Source of the DNA: Neobacillus sp. Marseille-Q6967
GTDB taxonomy: Bacteria; Bacillota; Bacilli; Bacillales; Cytobacillaceae
Direction of reading: 5' to 3'
Assembly (NCBI RefSeq): GCF_946151075.1
Contig: NZ_OX267715.1
Location: 2,147,881 to 2,211,880, forward strand
Length of the DNA: 64,000 nucleotides
The notes beneath the pieces are model-generated. The model had not been told where the DNA came from and made no database searches. It was given only the letters and a program-made list of their open reading frames with translations. Position 1 is the stretch's first letter. Every line of letters begins with the position of its first letter. Shown piece by piece: positions 7,766 through 16,087 of this stretch. A program made the position numbers and the translations under genes.

Positions 7766-7828
7766 TCTTCGGTGCCTGTCACCGTTCGTGGACAAAACCG
7801 GCATTTTGTCCACCTGGGATGGACACTC
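7766..7828. repeat. GGTG/CACC hairpin repeat, copy 2
   Basis: GGTGCCTGTCACC (7771-7783) followed by a 10-bp perfect hairpin GTGGACAAAA/TTTTGTCCAC (7788-7797 with 7804-7813) and GGATGGACAC. It is the inverted counterpart of copy 1 at 1290-1335; the loop between GGTG and CACC reads CCTGT here and ACAGG in the aligned orientation of copy 1. It lies in the divergent region before the membrane-protein gene. Confidence 0.7.
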
Positions 7829-7963
7829 AAATATAATCGAAATGCAAGGTCACATCCTAACGTATGCATGTGGTTAGAAAAAGTTGACGATTTTTATTGA
7901 GAATGATTTTGTAAATCGTTGTATAATAAGAAAGAATGAAAAGTCAGAAGGGGGAATTAGGCT

Positions 7964-9013
7964 TTGACGAATCAGAATGTTGAAGGAACTATGAAGTTAT
8001 TAGTGGATTTAGTGTCTATTCCTAGTCCGTCAGGTAATACAAATGAAGTGATTACATATGTTGAAAAGTATTTTGCTGAATTAGGGGTCCCAGCTAAAAG
8101 GAACCGTAAAGGCGGTTTAATCGCTACGCTTGAAGGAAAAGATAACAGTCAGCACCGAATGTTAACCGCTCACGTTGATACCCTTGGAGCAATGGTGAAG
8201 GAAATTAAATCTAACGGAAGGCTCAAAATTGACCTAATTGGCGGATTTAAATATAACAGCATCGAAGGTGAGTATTGCCAAATTGAGACAAGCAGCGGTA
8301 AAAAAATAACCGGTACGATCCTGATGCACCAAACTTCTGTCCATGTATATAAGGATGCAGGCAAAGCGGAACGAAATCAGGAAAATATGGAAGTCCGAAT
8401 CGATGAAAAAGTAAATAATGCGGAAGATGTCAGAGCACTTGGAATCGAAGTTGGGGATTTCGTTTCTTTTGATCCGCGTGTAGAGCGGACAACAAGCGGG
8501 TTTATTAAGTCTCGGCACTTAGACGATAAAGCAAGTGTTGCCATTCTTCTTCAATTAATTAAACAAATAAAAACCGAAAACATCACCCTGCCATACACAA
8601 CTCACTTCTTAATCTCAAACAATGAAGAAATCGGCTACGGTGGTAATTCCAATATCACACCAGAAACGGTTGAATACTTAGCAGTTGATATGGGAGCAAT
8701 TGGTGACGGTCAATCAACAGATGAATATACTGTTTCCATTTGTGTCAAGGATGCAAGCGGACCTTATCACTATGAACTTAGAAAAAATTTAGTTCGTCTG
8801 GCAGAGGAAAACAATATTCAATATAAGCTTGATATTTACCCTTTCTACGGATCAGATGCGTCAGCAGCCATTCGTTCCGGTCATGACATTGTTCACGGCT
8901 TAATTGGTCCGGGGATTGACTCTTCTCATGCCTTTGAACGGACACATGAGTCATCGATTGAAAATACATCAAAACTTCTTTACCATTACGTTAAATCAGA
9001 TTTAGTAATTTGA
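7964..9013 (+). CDS. M42-family metallopeptidase (aminopeptidase/FrvX-YsdC type)
   Basis: 349 residues with a TTG start after GAAGGGGGAATTA. Metal and catalytic residues are visible: TAHVDT (first His/Asp), RHLDDKAS (bridging Asp), NNEEIGYGG (catalytic and metal Glu), the Asp in a VDMGAIGDG segment, and SSHAFERTH (last His). Such enzymes form large tetrahedral dodecamers in the cytoplasm and remove N-terminal residues (glutamyl, leucyl or lysyl) from short peptides. Substrate preference is not evident. Monocistronic with a terminator at its stop codon. A GATTTTGTAAATC inverted repeat near 7904 lies upstream of the TATAAT box. Confidence 0.93.
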   Translation: MTNQNVEGTMKLLVDLVSIPSPSGNTNEVITYVEKYFAELGVPAKRNRKGGLIATLEGKDNSQHRMLTAHVDTLGAMVKEIKSNGRLKIDLIGGFKYNSIEGEYCQIETSSGKKITGTILMHQTSVHVYKDAGKAERNQENMEVRIDEKVNNAEDVRALGIEVGDFVSFDPRVERTTSGFIKSRHLDDKASVAILLQLIKQIKTENITLPYTTHFLISNNEEIGYGGNSNITPETVEYLAVDMGAIGDGQSTDEYTVSICVKDASGPYHYELRKNLVRLAEENNIQYKLDIYPFYGSDASAAIRSGHDIVHGLIGPGIDSSHAFERTHESSIENTSKLLYHYVKSDLVI

Positions 9014-9038
9014 TAACCAGGCTTCGGCCTGGTTTTGT
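9014..9038 (+). terminator. Terminator of the M42 peptidase gene
   Basis: AACCAGGC-TTC-GGCCTGGTT followed by TTGTTT, immediately after the stop codon. Confidence 0.85.
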
Positions 9039-9130
9039 TTAGGTTACACACTGGAAATGATGAATACTAGTACATATTTAAAAATAAGGTATAATGATAC
9101 TATAAACACTTCCTGCAGGAGGAATGATTC

Positions 9131-9337
9131 ATGTTATCAAATATTGGAGTTCCCGGACTTATTTTAATTTTAGTACTTGCCCTGATTGTTTTTGGTCCGA
9201 ACAAGCTGCCTGAAATCGGACGTGCTTTCGGAAAATCGATTCGTGAATTTAAGAGAGCAACAGATGGGATTGCAAATGATATTAAAGAAGAATTTAAAGA
9301 TGACTTAAACGACGCAAAAAATAACGTCAAAAAATAG
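9131..9337 (+). CDS. tatA: Twin-arginine translocase component TatA
   Basis: 68 residues: an N-terminal membrane helix ([16 protein letters not shown]), the [21 protein letters not shown] hinge and amphipathic helix diagnostic of TatA/TatE, and an acidic/lysine-rich tail. TatA oligomerises to open the path for folded Tat substrates. No tatC is adjacent, so this is an orphan tatA, comparable to B. subtilis tatAc. A TATAAT at 9090 is the likely -10, and GCAGGAGG is the ribosome binding site. Confidence 0.94.
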   Translation: MLSNIGVPGLILILVLALIVFGPNKLPEIGRAFGKSIREFKRATDGIANDIKEEFKDDLNDAKNNVKK

Positions 9338-9344
9338 ATGTACT

Positions 9345-9384
9345 AAAAAAATGCAAGATGCCTTACGGCAACTTGCATTTTTTA
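9345..9384. terminator. Bidirectional terminator between tatA and the 41-residue ORF
   Basis: AAAATGCAAG/CTTGCATTTT stem with an inner GCC/GGC and T-runs on both sides. It serves the convergent small gene as well. Confidence 0.85.
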
Positions 9385-9510
9385 TTATCTTCGGGATTTC
9401 CCTGCGAAAGCTTGAAATTGATTCATTAATTTTTTACGGGAACGGTCATTCCGCATTAAATAGGCTGCACCTAACGCCACTGTTGTCATCATTAATTTTC
9501 TTCTGTCCAT
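9385..9510 (-). CDS. 41-residue basic membrane-like peptide
   Basis: Starts at the ATG at 9510, nine bases after a perfect TAAGGAGG. The sequence begins MDRRKLMMTTVALGAAYLMR, a short hydrophobic segment flanked by arginine and lysine, and ends in a basic tail GKSRR. The layout (RRKLM + small hydrophobic patch + basic tail) recalls the DUF3918-type small Bacillus proteins, but I am not sure of that link. The excellent ribosome binding site and shared terminator support expression. Confidence 0.65.
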   Translation of the reverse strand: MDRRKLMMTTVALGAAYLMRNDRSRKKLMNQFQAFAGKSRR

Positions 9511-9603
9511 TTGAAAAACCTCCTTATCGGTAAGTACCCTCTTAAATCTTCCCTCAAACTTGGCTTTTTAACAGCAGTAAAAATTAGCAATACCAACACC
9601 GCC

Positions 9604-9633
9604 AAAATAACCAATCCCAGAATGGAATTGGTT
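9604..9633 (-). terminator. Terminator of the secreted protein gene
   Basis: AACCAATCCCA/TGGAATTGGTT imperfect stem. On the minus strand it is followed by ATTTTGG. Confidence 0.65.
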
Positions 9634-9648
9634 TTTTGGACAAGAGTT

Positions 9649-10242
9649 TTACTTATTCATCATTTCCTTCATACTCGCATTATGCTGCTTGGATTGTTCC
9701 AATAATTGATTTAGTAGCTCTGCCGCCTTCTGATCATTCTTTGCCTCTACAGCTACCTTTAGATCATGAAAGGTTTTCCAGTGACTCATATTCTTGCCGC
9801 CATGCGCATGCTTCACAAATTCCTCTTTTGTTATTTTTCCTTCTTCAAGCTGCTTCTTTAAGTCTTGAATATTTGCCATTTTTTCTTGTTTCCATTTCTC
9901 ACGCTTTTCCGCAAATTCAGGACTTAACCATTTTGTTCGAAGTTCTTTTTTCTCAGCTAACACTTGTGTCCATTCAGCTTTTTTATCAGGTGTATATTGG
10001 TCGACCCATGTCAGAAGTTTCTGTTCCCGTTCAGCCATTTTTGCCTGCCAGTCACCATGCTTATGCTCCTGCTGTTCACAGTCACATTCTTCCGCTGGGT
10101 TTTCCCCATTTTGAGAATCTGTTACTTGTCCCTTTTCCAGTTGTTTTCCCTCTAAGTCTAACATCGCTCCATTAGCTGGAGCAGCCAAACCCTGTATCGA
10201 AAACATAACTCCTAAAAGTAAAACAGTTAATCTTAGTCTCAT
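9649..10242 (-). CDS. Secreted charged helical protein (DUF2680/YckD-like)
   Basis: 197 residues with a Sec signal peptide (residues 1-26, cleavage near APANGA). The mature part is highly charged and helical, with a Cys/His-rich patch ECDCEQQEHKHGDW (a possible metal site) and repeated KREKWKQEKMANIQDLKKQ-type helices. The LKKQLEEGKITKEEFVK element (length of linker between two helices) is common in DUF2680/YckD-like extracytoplasmic proteins of Bacillus. Function unknown; a metal- or envelope-stress-related role is only a guess. Divergent from ndh, so it may share the Rex-controlled region. Confidence 0.7.
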   Translation of the reverse strand: MRLRLTVLLLGVMFSIQGLAAPANGAMLDLEGKQLEKGQVTDSQNGENPAEECDCEQQEHKHGDWQAKMAEREQKLLTWVDQYTPDKKAEWTQVLAEKKELRTKWLSPEFAEKREKWKQEKMANIQDLKKQLEEGKITKEEFVKHAHGGKNMSHWKTFHDLKVAVEAKNDQKAAELLNQLLEQSKQHNASMKEMMNK

Positions 10243-10397
10243 TTAATTAGCTCCTTTCTCATACAAAATGATCCATTATATTGGCACGAATATATCCTTC
10301 CCTAATGTCGAAAAAAAATTTACCATTTCGACATATTCTTAGGAAAAAAGACCTTGTTTCATCCAAACAAATATCGTAATCTAGAAATATAGTAAAT

Positions 10398-10415
10398 ATG
10401 TGAAACATTTCACAT
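10398..10415. promoter_or_regulatory. Rex-type operator, upstream box
   Basis: ATGTGAAACATTTCACAT fits the redox regulator Rex consensus TTGTGAA-N4-TTCACAA except for the outermost bases. Its centre is 55 bp upstream of the second box. It lies in the shared region between the secreted protein gene and ndh. Confidence 0.75.
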
Positions 10416-10452
10416 TTACACATAAGCGAAAGTTTATATTTTTTGAAGTCAC

Positions 10453-10470
10453 TTGTGAAATATTTCACAA
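10453..10470. promoter_or_regulatory. Rex-type operator, downstream box
   Basis: TTGTGAAATATTTCACAA is a perfect 18-bp palindrome identical to the Rex consensus. A TATATT at 10435-10440 would put this box at the start of the transcript, where bound Rex would block it. Rex releases DNA when NADH is high, which suits control of an NADH dehydrogenase. Confidence 0.85.
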
Positions 10471-10509
10471 CATACATTGTAGAAAGATATTGAACGGGAG
10501 AGGATTAAA

Positions 10510-11733
10510 ATGAGAAAGCCAAAAATCGTCATTTTAGGAGCAGGTTACGGCGGCATCATTACCAGCAAACAATTAGAGAAATTATTAAAATCAGGGGAAG
10601 CAGACGTTACCTTAATAAATAAACATGATTATCACTATATTACTACCCAGCTTCATAAGACGGGTGCAGGAACCGCTGCAGACCGCCAAATCGCAATGTC
10701 CATCCCAGAACTAATAAACCCGGCAAAAACTCATTTTAAAAAGGGTGCTGTCAGCTCTGTTGATACAACACAACAAGTTGTCCACTTAGAAGGCGGTGAT
10801 ACTGTTTCTTATGACTATTTATTAATCGCCTTAGGATTTGATATTGAAACATTCGACATCCCTGGTATTAAAGAACATGCCTATTCTATCCGCAGCTTTA
10901 GAAGTACAAAGGCCATTTATAATCAAATCATCCGTCAATTAAACCTATATAAAGAAGATCAAGACCCTTCCCGTTTAACATTTGTTGTTGCCGGCGGTGG
11001 ATTTACTGGCGTTGAAATGTTAGGAGAACTGGCTGAAGGACTTCCAAAGCTTTGTAAAAAGTACGATGTTCCATTTGAGATTGTAAAAATTGTTGCGGTG
11101 GAGGCTGCGGCATCCGTGATTCCATTCTTCCATAAGGAATCGATTCAGTACACAACAGAAGTATTAGAAAAGTTCAATATCGATATGTATATGGGAACAA
11201 AAATTTTAGAATGCACACCTGATAAAGTAGTACTTGAGAATAACCTAGAAATAGCAGCCAAAACATTGATTTGGTCCTGCGGTGTAAAAGGAAATCCAAT
11301 TGTTCAAAATTGCGGACTTCCAGTAGAAAAAGGGAAATTACCGGTTGATACATTCCTTCGGGTAAAAGGAAAAAATAACATCTTTAGTATCGGTGACTGT
11401 GCCCTGTTTATGATGGATGAGAAAAATGCTCTGCCACCAACCGCTCAGGTTGCACTTCAAGAAGCCGATGTATGTGCGAAAAATATTGTTGCCACCCTTC
11501 GCGGCGGTGACTTGAAGAGTTTTGAATATCACCATAAAGGATCTGTTGCATCAATCGGTGTTTGGGCAGCAGTTGGTAAGGTAGGAAACTTCAGACTTTC
11601 CGGATTATTCGGAGCCTTTATGAAACAAGTTATTGAAGCCCGTTACTTATTAAATCTAGGCGGACCTTCCTTAATCATTAAGCAGCATTTCGGTGTAAGC
11701 AAAGAGCCTGTAAAAATGACAGCCAATCAGTAA
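10510..11733 (+). CDS. ndh: Type II NADH dehydrogenase (non-proton-pumping, YumB-like)
   Basis: 407 residues. FAD-binding Rossmann motif GAGYGGI near the N-terminus; the second dinucleotide fold GGGFTGVE (about residue 160) binds NADH; VFSIGDCA-like FSIGDCALF and PPTAQVALQEA near residue 300 close the FAD and quinone sites. The C-terminal amphipathic region anchors the enzyme to the inner face of the membrane, where it passes electrons from NADH to menaquinone. By sequence it looks nearer to B. subtilis YumB than YjlD. Control by two Rex-type boxes fits its role in NADH balance. GGGAGAGG precedes the ATG. Confidence 0.93.
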   Translation: MRKPKIVILGAGYGGIITSKQLEKLLKSGEADVTLINKHDYHYITTQLHKTGAGTAADRQIAMSIPELINPAKTHFKKGAVSSVDTTQQVVHLEGGDTVSYDYLLIALGFDIETFDIPGIKEHAYSIRSFRSTKAIYNQIIRQLNLYKEDQDPSRLTFVVAGGGFTGVEMLGELAEGLPKLCKKYDVPFEIVKIVAVEAAASVIPFFHKESIQYTTEVLEKFNIDMYMGTKILECTPDKVVLENNLEIAAKTLIWSCGVKGNPIVQNCGLPVEKGKLPVDTFLRVKGKNNIFSIGDCALFMMDEKNALPPTAQVALQEADVCAKNIVATLRGGDLKSFEYHHKGSVASIGVWAAVGKVGNFRLSGLFGAFMKQVIEARYLLNLGGPSLIIKQHFGVSKEPVKMTANQ

Positions 11734-11833
11734 TTCGTGCAGGATCGTGTTCCGTGACTGATAGGAACCCCCTCCTCCTATCAAATTGAATAGTAACATC
11801 CCAAAAGGTGCCTTAATCCCCCGATAAAAGGCA

Positions 11834-11872
11834 TGAAAAAACTCCTTTCAGTGATGAAAGGAGGTTCTTTTT
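11834..11872. terminator. Bidirectional terminator between ndh and the ABC operon
   Basis: GAAAAAACTCCTTTCA/TGAAAGGAGGTTCTTTTTT: a long stem with T-runs on both strands, abutting the stop of the leftward ABC permease gene. Confidence 0.88.
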
Positions 11873-12852
11873 TAATATACATCTTTATTCATAAACACGA
11901 TAAAAGCTGTAAAAAGTGCTGCTGCCCACCAAACAAATAAAACAGTCATGGAGAAAGAGAGTGTCATCCCCTCAATTGGCGGTGGATTGCCACTTATATA
12001 ATTGGTTAACCGCAAATTCACCATAAAAAAGTATTTCGCTGATTCCCATGAAGAAACCATATTACTTAGAATAGCCCCTGATATTAATGCTGCAAGCATC
12101 ACGCCCATACCGGCGGCAGTGCTGCGTATTAACACAGACAGCATAAACGATAACGTTCCAATCACCAACGCAACAAACCAAACAAGACCAAAATCCATAA
12201 ATAAAAACTGCCACTGTTCAATAAGCTTAACATTTTCCGTATTTAATCCTGCCTCTGTCATATTAAAGCCGGTGAGCACGGGAGCCCCCCAACCTTTATA
12301 ACCAAAAACCAGCCCTGATATCAAATAAGAAAGTATGCCTGCCATCGCAACGATAAGGGAAATCGCATAAATCAAGGTAATATACTTACTTAAAAGAACC
12401 TTCCATCTCCTCACCGGTCTCGTCAATAGTAATTTAATAGAGCCCTGACTATGTTCGGAAGATACTAAGTCACTCGCTATGACCATCACCATCAGAGGGA
12501 AAAATAGTTCAATCGAACTTTCCAAAAACATCCTCATAAACGTTGGCGCACCTGGCTCTGAAGGATTGATATCATGGTCAAGGTAATATTGATTTTGCTG
12601 TAAGCTAATTTGAATTTGTTTTCTCCATTCATCAGAAATACGATTTGAGCCTAATCGGTTTTGCTGGTCAATAATTCTTTGCTGCAAAATGGTCCGCCAG
12701 TCATCGGTTCCTAGCTTTTCCCTCTGGGTTTTAACTTCTTTATATTGAGCATAGGTAAATAAGGCTACAAGAACCGCAATAATGATCCCAATGACAATCA
12801 ACCGCTTTTTTGCGATTAATTTCATCATTTCATTTTGAATTAATTTATTCAA
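11872..12852 (-). CDS. ABC-2 type exporter permease
   Basis: 326 residues. N-terminal KLIAKKRLIVIGIIIAVLVA membrane helix, a soluble extracytoplasmic segment (residues ~35-115, glutamine-rich), then five further helices; SEHSQGSIKLLLTRPVRRWK is the conserved coupling helix of ABC-2/NatB-like permeases. It overlaps the ATPase gene by 8 bases, so the two are coupled. With the ATPase it forms an exporter for an unknown substrate (antibiotic-, lipid- or Na+-type exporters share this layout). Confidence 0.88.
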   Translation of the reverse strand: MNKLIQNEMMKLIAKKRLIVIGIIIAVLVALFTYAQYKEVKTQREKLGTDDWRTILQQRIIDQQNRLGSNRISDEWRKQIQISLQQNQYYLDHDINPSEPGAPTFMRMFLESSIELFFPLMVMVIASDLVSSEHSQGSIKLLLTRPVRRWKVLLSKYITLIYAISLIVAMAGILSYLISGLVFGYKGWGAPVLTGFNMTEAGLNTENVKLIEQWQFLFMDFGLVWFVALVIGTLSFMLSVLIRSTAAGMGVMLAALISGAILSNMVSSWESAKYFFMVNLRLTNYISGNPPPIEGMTLSFSMTVLFVWWAAALFTAFIVFMNKDVY

Positions 12853-13756
12853 TTTTATTTCCCCCCGTCAATTCGAGGAACAAGTCTTCCAATACTGGTA
12901 ATTTCCGATTCATTTCCATAACAGAAACCCCAGCTTCAACGAGCATTTTGTTCCACTCGGGTGTTTGTGTTTCATGGAACTCCGTCAAAATAGTCCCATC
13001 TTCCGTTTCTTCTATGCTAGTCACCGAACTCAATACTTGCTTCCCTCTTTCAAATGGCTGAAAGCGCCAAACTACTCTTTCACGATTTGCCAAGAGCGTT
13101 TCAACTGAATCTGTCCGAATGATCGAGCCCTTTGTAATAATGGCCACACGGTCGCACAACAATTGAATTTCACTTAATAAATGGCTTGAAACCAATACGC
13201 TTAGATCTTCTTTTTCGGCTAAAAACCGGATAAATTCACGCATCTCCCGAATCCCCGCCGGATCCAAACCATTGGTTGGTTCATCAAGAATTAATACCTT
13301 GGGACTCCCTAACAGTGCCTGGGCAATTCCGAGCCGCTGCCTCATGCCAAGTGAATAGGTTTTAACTTTATCATGGATCCGGTCAGTTAGACCAACAAGT
13401 TCCGTTACTTCCTTAATTCTCTCTTCCCCAATAGCTTCTAACATTCGAGCAAAGTGAAGCAAATTATCATAACCGGATAAATAAGGATACAGTTCTGGAT
13501 TTTCAACAATACATCCAAGATTTCTCATGGCAGGTTCAAAATGATCAACGATATTGTACCCCCCGATATGGATGCTTCCAGAAGTGGGTTTAATTAAGCC
13601 AACTAACATCCGAATCGTTGTTGTTTTTCCAGCACCGTTTGGACCTAAGAAACCAAAAACTTCTCCTTGTTTTAATTCAAAACTAATTCCCTTAATAATT
13701 TCTTTACCTCGGATTACTTTTTTTAAATTATGTACAGATAAAGTTATATTCTTCAT
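12845..13756 (-). CDS. ABC exporter ATP-binding subunit
   Basis: 303 residues from the ATG at 13756, which has AAGGAGA nine bases upstream; an in-frame start at 13804 lies inside the GDSL gene and has no good site. Walker A GPNGAGKTT, signature YSLGMRQRLGIAQALLG, Walker B VLILDEPTNGLDP, and the H-loop SSHLLSE are all intact. The C-terminal ~80 residues form the accessory domain common in NatA/BcrA-type ATPases. Partner of the downstream permease; last-but-one gene of a GDSL-ATPase-permease operon. Confidence 0.92.
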   Translation of the reverse strand: MKNITLSVHNLKKVIRGKEIIKGISFELKQGEVFGFLGPNGAGKTTTIRMLVGLIKPTSGSIHIGGYNIVDHFEPAMRNLGCIVENPELYPYLSGYDNLLHFARMLEAIGEERIKEVTELVGLTDRIHDKVKTYSLGMRQRLGIAQALLGSPKVLILDEPTNGLDPAGIREMREFIRFLAEKEDLSVLVSSHLLSEIQLLCDRVAIITKGSIIRTDSVETLLANRERVVWRFQPFERGKQVLSSVTSIEETEDGTILTEFHETQTPEWNKMLVEAGVSVMEMNRKLPVLEDLFLELTGGNKIE

Positions 13757-13769
13757 TATTCCGGTCTCC

Positions 13770-14558
13770 TTACCAGGTAAGCAATGAGGCCACCCGCTCT
13801 GCAATTAAACGGTACCCTTCTGTATTCGGATGAAACTTATCCGTATAAAGATAATCATTTACCTTTAATTCAAACAAATCAAAAGTCGGTACAAAAACAA
13901 CCTTTGGAAAAGAGGCACTTACTTCCGCGCTTTGATAATTCCAATGGCGGACCATCTTTGATATCTCTTTCCCTTCATCCAGATCCATAAAAGGGTTATA
14001 TAATCCAATTAAAAATACAGTTGCCTCTTTATTCACATTTCGAATCTCCTGGATAACGAACTGTAAATTTTCTAGATATTTTTTCTCTACTTCCTCCATA
14101 TCTGCCATGGTTTCATACTCTATTAATCCTTGTCCACCTTGAAACAAGTCATTCCCGCCAATTGTAATTACTACATAATCAGCCGTTTTAATTTGTCTTT
14201 GTACTTCTGTTTCTTGAACCTGCTCTCTTAGTTGATTGGAGCGCTGTCCAATAATTCCTAAGTTTGTGATCTTTACAGGCTGCTTGGCTTTTTCCTCAAT
14301 TTCATCCACCAACAAACCGACATAACCCTTGCCGGTTTCATCTCCTGTACCTCTTGTTAGGGAGTCACCAAGAGCAACAATGGTTAATTCATTTTTATTT
14401 TCCTCCTTCTTGGTTACGGTTTCGGGCTGGGGGATTTTATCTGGCTTTCCAGCATAATATTCACCCACAGCCCAGCCAAGCCCGCCCAGCCAAAGAAGGC
14501 AGAAAAACACAGAAATGATGGTTATTAACCTAATGAGGTTTTGATTCAAACCGCTCAT
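13770..14558 (-). CDS. Membrane-anchored SGNH/GDSL-family esterase (YpmR-like)
   Basis: 262 residues. An N-terminal helix (IRLITIISVFFCLLWLGGLGW) anchors or secretes it. The SGNH blocks follow: GDSLTRGTG (catalytic Ser), the Gly in ITNLGIIGQRSNQL, ITIGGNDLF (Asn), and DKFHPNTEGYRLIAERV (catalytic Asp-x-x-His). Such enzymes cleave acyl or acetyl esters outside the membrane. B. subtilis YpmR is the likely counterpart. It is the first gene of the unit with the ABC exporter (gap to the ATPase start 13 bases), so a lipid or acylated substrate is possible. Confidence 0.88.
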   Translation of the reverse strand: MSGLNQNLIRLITIISVFFCLLWLGGLGWAVGEYYAGKPDKIPQPETVTKKEENKNELTIVALGDSLTRGTGDETGKGYVGLLVDEIEEKAKQPVKITNLGIIGQRSNQLREQVQETEVQRQIKTADYVVITIGGNDLFQGGQGLIEYETMADMEEVEKKYLENLQFVIQEIRNVNKEATVFLIGLYNPFMDLDEGKEISKMVRHWNYQSAEVSASFPKVVFVPTFDLFELKVNDYLYTDKFHPNTEGYRLIAERVASLLTW

Positions 14559-14627
14559 CCTTTCCTGGCTATTTCTACCTATTATTTAATCATAATTACA
14601 ACATGAAACAAACTTTTCAACCCATAA

Positions 14628-14655
14628 AAAAACCGATTTCCCCAATGGAAACCGG
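14628..14655 (-). terminator. Terminator of hmp
   Basis: AACCGGTTTCC/GGAAATCGGTT on the minus strand followed by a run of T. Confidence 0.85.
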
Positions 14656-14664
14656 TTGTATTTC

Positions 14665-15915
14665 TTAATTTGTCACAAGTTCTCTTTGTTTTTCTTCCTC
14701 TAAATTGCCCATTGGTCCGAAGAATTCAAAGTTAATTCTATCTTCACTCACTCCTAATTGTTTTAAAGAGCGATTGATTGCTTTCATAAATGGAACTGGG
14801 CCACAGAAATAGAAGTCAGCATCCTTAACAGGTACATTATTTTTGAGCCATTCTAAAGTCACATAACCTTCTACATCAAAACGATTGTTCTCGCGATCTT
14901 CTTCCGTTGGTGAATCATAGAAAACAAAAGAACTCACATTTCCATGGGAGGATAAAGCTTCAACTTCCTCTCTTAATGCATGGACATTTCCATTTGCTGC
15001 CGCATGGATAAAGGTCACCTTGCGTTCAGGCTGGATTTCCACCACTGTTTTTAACATACTTAACATTGGTGTTAACCCAACACCACCGCTAAGCAATACA
15101 ACTGGAGTATTTTTTTCAGTATGAAGAACAAAATCTCCTGCTGGTGCACTTACCTTGAGGAAATCTCCTTCTTTTACAGAATCATGAAGGTAATTAGAAA
15201 CCATACCGTCTGGGTTAGGAGTACCTGCTTCACGCTTTACACTGATACGGTAATATTCTTTGCCAGGAGAATCTGACAAGCTGTATTGACGAATATGTGT
15301 AAACTCTTCTCCTTCAATTTCAAGCTTAATGCTAATGTATTGGCCTGGAAGGAACGTCGCCAGCTCACCACCATCTTTTGGCTTTAAATAGAAGGAGGTA
15401 ATAACTTCACTTTCTTTCACTTTATTATCAATAACAAATTGACGGAAACCGTCCCATCCGCCTTTCTGATTTGAGGCTTCCTCATACATTTGTGCTTCAA
15501 CACTAATAAACGCATCTGCAATGACACCATATGCCTTTCCCCAGGCTTCGATGATTTCATCAGTTGCAGCATCACCTAGTACATCCTTAATCGCTAATAA
15601 TAGATGCTTGCCTACAATTGGGTAATGTTCTGGCTTAATCCCCAGGCTTCGATGCTTGTGGGCGATTTGTTTTACTACGGGAATAATTGCTTCAAGATTA
15701 TCAATATACTGAGCAGCAGCATACACAGTTCCCGCAAGTGCCTTTTGTTGTCTGCCCTGCTTTTGATTGGCATGATTAAAGATATTTAATAGTTCTGGGT
15801 GATTACCAAACATTAATTGATAGAAACGAGTCGTAATGGCTTCACCATGTTTTTCTAATACAGGTACAGTTGATTTAATAATGTCTATTGTCTTTTGATC
15901 TAACACTTCCAACAC
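14665..15915 (-). CDS. hmp: Flavohemoglobin, nitric oxide dioxygenase
   Basis: 416 residues, close to the usual length. Residues 1-140 form the globin (proximal His in the [18 protein letters not shown] region, Tyr B10/Gln E7 helices before it). A ferredoxin-reductase-like FAD domain follows (RQYSLSD binds FAD), then the NAD domain ([11 protein letters not shown], and CGPVPFM near the end). It oxidises NO to nitrate with NAD(P)H and O2 in the cytoplasm. A CRP/FNR-type palindrome sits about 41.5 bp before the predicted transcript start. Confidence 0.96.
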   Translation of the reverse strand: MLEVLDQKTIDIIKSTVPVLEKHGEAITTRFYQLMFGNHPELLNIFNHANQKQGRQQKALAGTVYAAAQYIDNLEAIIPVVKQIAHKHRSLGIKPEHYPIVGKHLLLAIKDVLGDAATDEIIEAWGKAYGVIADAFISVEAQMYEEASNQKGGWDGFRQFVIDNKVKESEVITSFYLKPKDGGELATFLPGQYISIKLEIEGEEFTHIRQYSLSDSPGKEYYRISVKREAGTPNPDGMVSNYLHDSVKEGDFLKVSAPAGDFVLHTEKNTPVVLLSGGVGLTPMLSMLKTVVEIQPERKVTFIHAAANGNVHALREEVEALSSHGNVSSFVFYDSPTEEDRENNRFDVEGYVTLEWLKNNVPVKDADFYFCGPVPFMKAINRSLKQLGVSEDRINFEFFGPMGNLEEEKQRELVTN

Positions 15916-15947
15916 TCCTTATGTAAGTTATTACCGTTTATATAGTG

Positions 15948-15953
15948 ATTATA
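15948..15953 (-). promoter_or_regulatory. hmp: Predicted -10 of the hmp promoter
   Basis: TATAAT on the minus strand. It predicts transcription start near 15941, with a leader of about 25 bases carrying the AAGGAGTG site. No good -35 is present, as expected for an activator-dependent promoter. Confidence 0.6.
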
Positions 15954-15974
15954 TGAAAAAACACACAAGAAGGT

Positions 15975-15990
15975 AGTGATGTAAATCACT
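15975..15990. promoter_or_regulatory. CRP/FNR-type palindrome upstream of hmp
   Basis: AGTGATGTAAATCACT is an inverted repeat (AGTGAT/ATCACT) and contains GTGA-N6-TCAC, the core of the Bacillus Fnr box. Its centre (15982.5) lies 41.5 bases from the predicted start site at 15941, the class II activator position. Confidence 0.6.
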
Positions 15991-16087
15991 TAGTTTAGTT
16001 TTTAGAACATTAGACCTAGATTCATATTTATATAATACCCTTTGCTTTAGCATCCTCTAACCAGCCAGGAAATCGCTTTAACTGTGG

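Noticed and set aside
7744..7869. N-terminal extension of the membrane protein at 7417-7743
   Set aside because: The extension runs through the hairpin repeat, and the internal ATG has a much better ribosome binding site.
7890..7930. Possible Fur/PerR box near GAGAATGATTTTG
   Set aside because: Only one half matches, and the adjacent peptidase has no iron link.
9636..10175. 179-residue rightward frame opposite the secreted protein gene
   Set aside because: It is the antisense of a gene with a clear signal peptide and ribosome binding site; it has neither.
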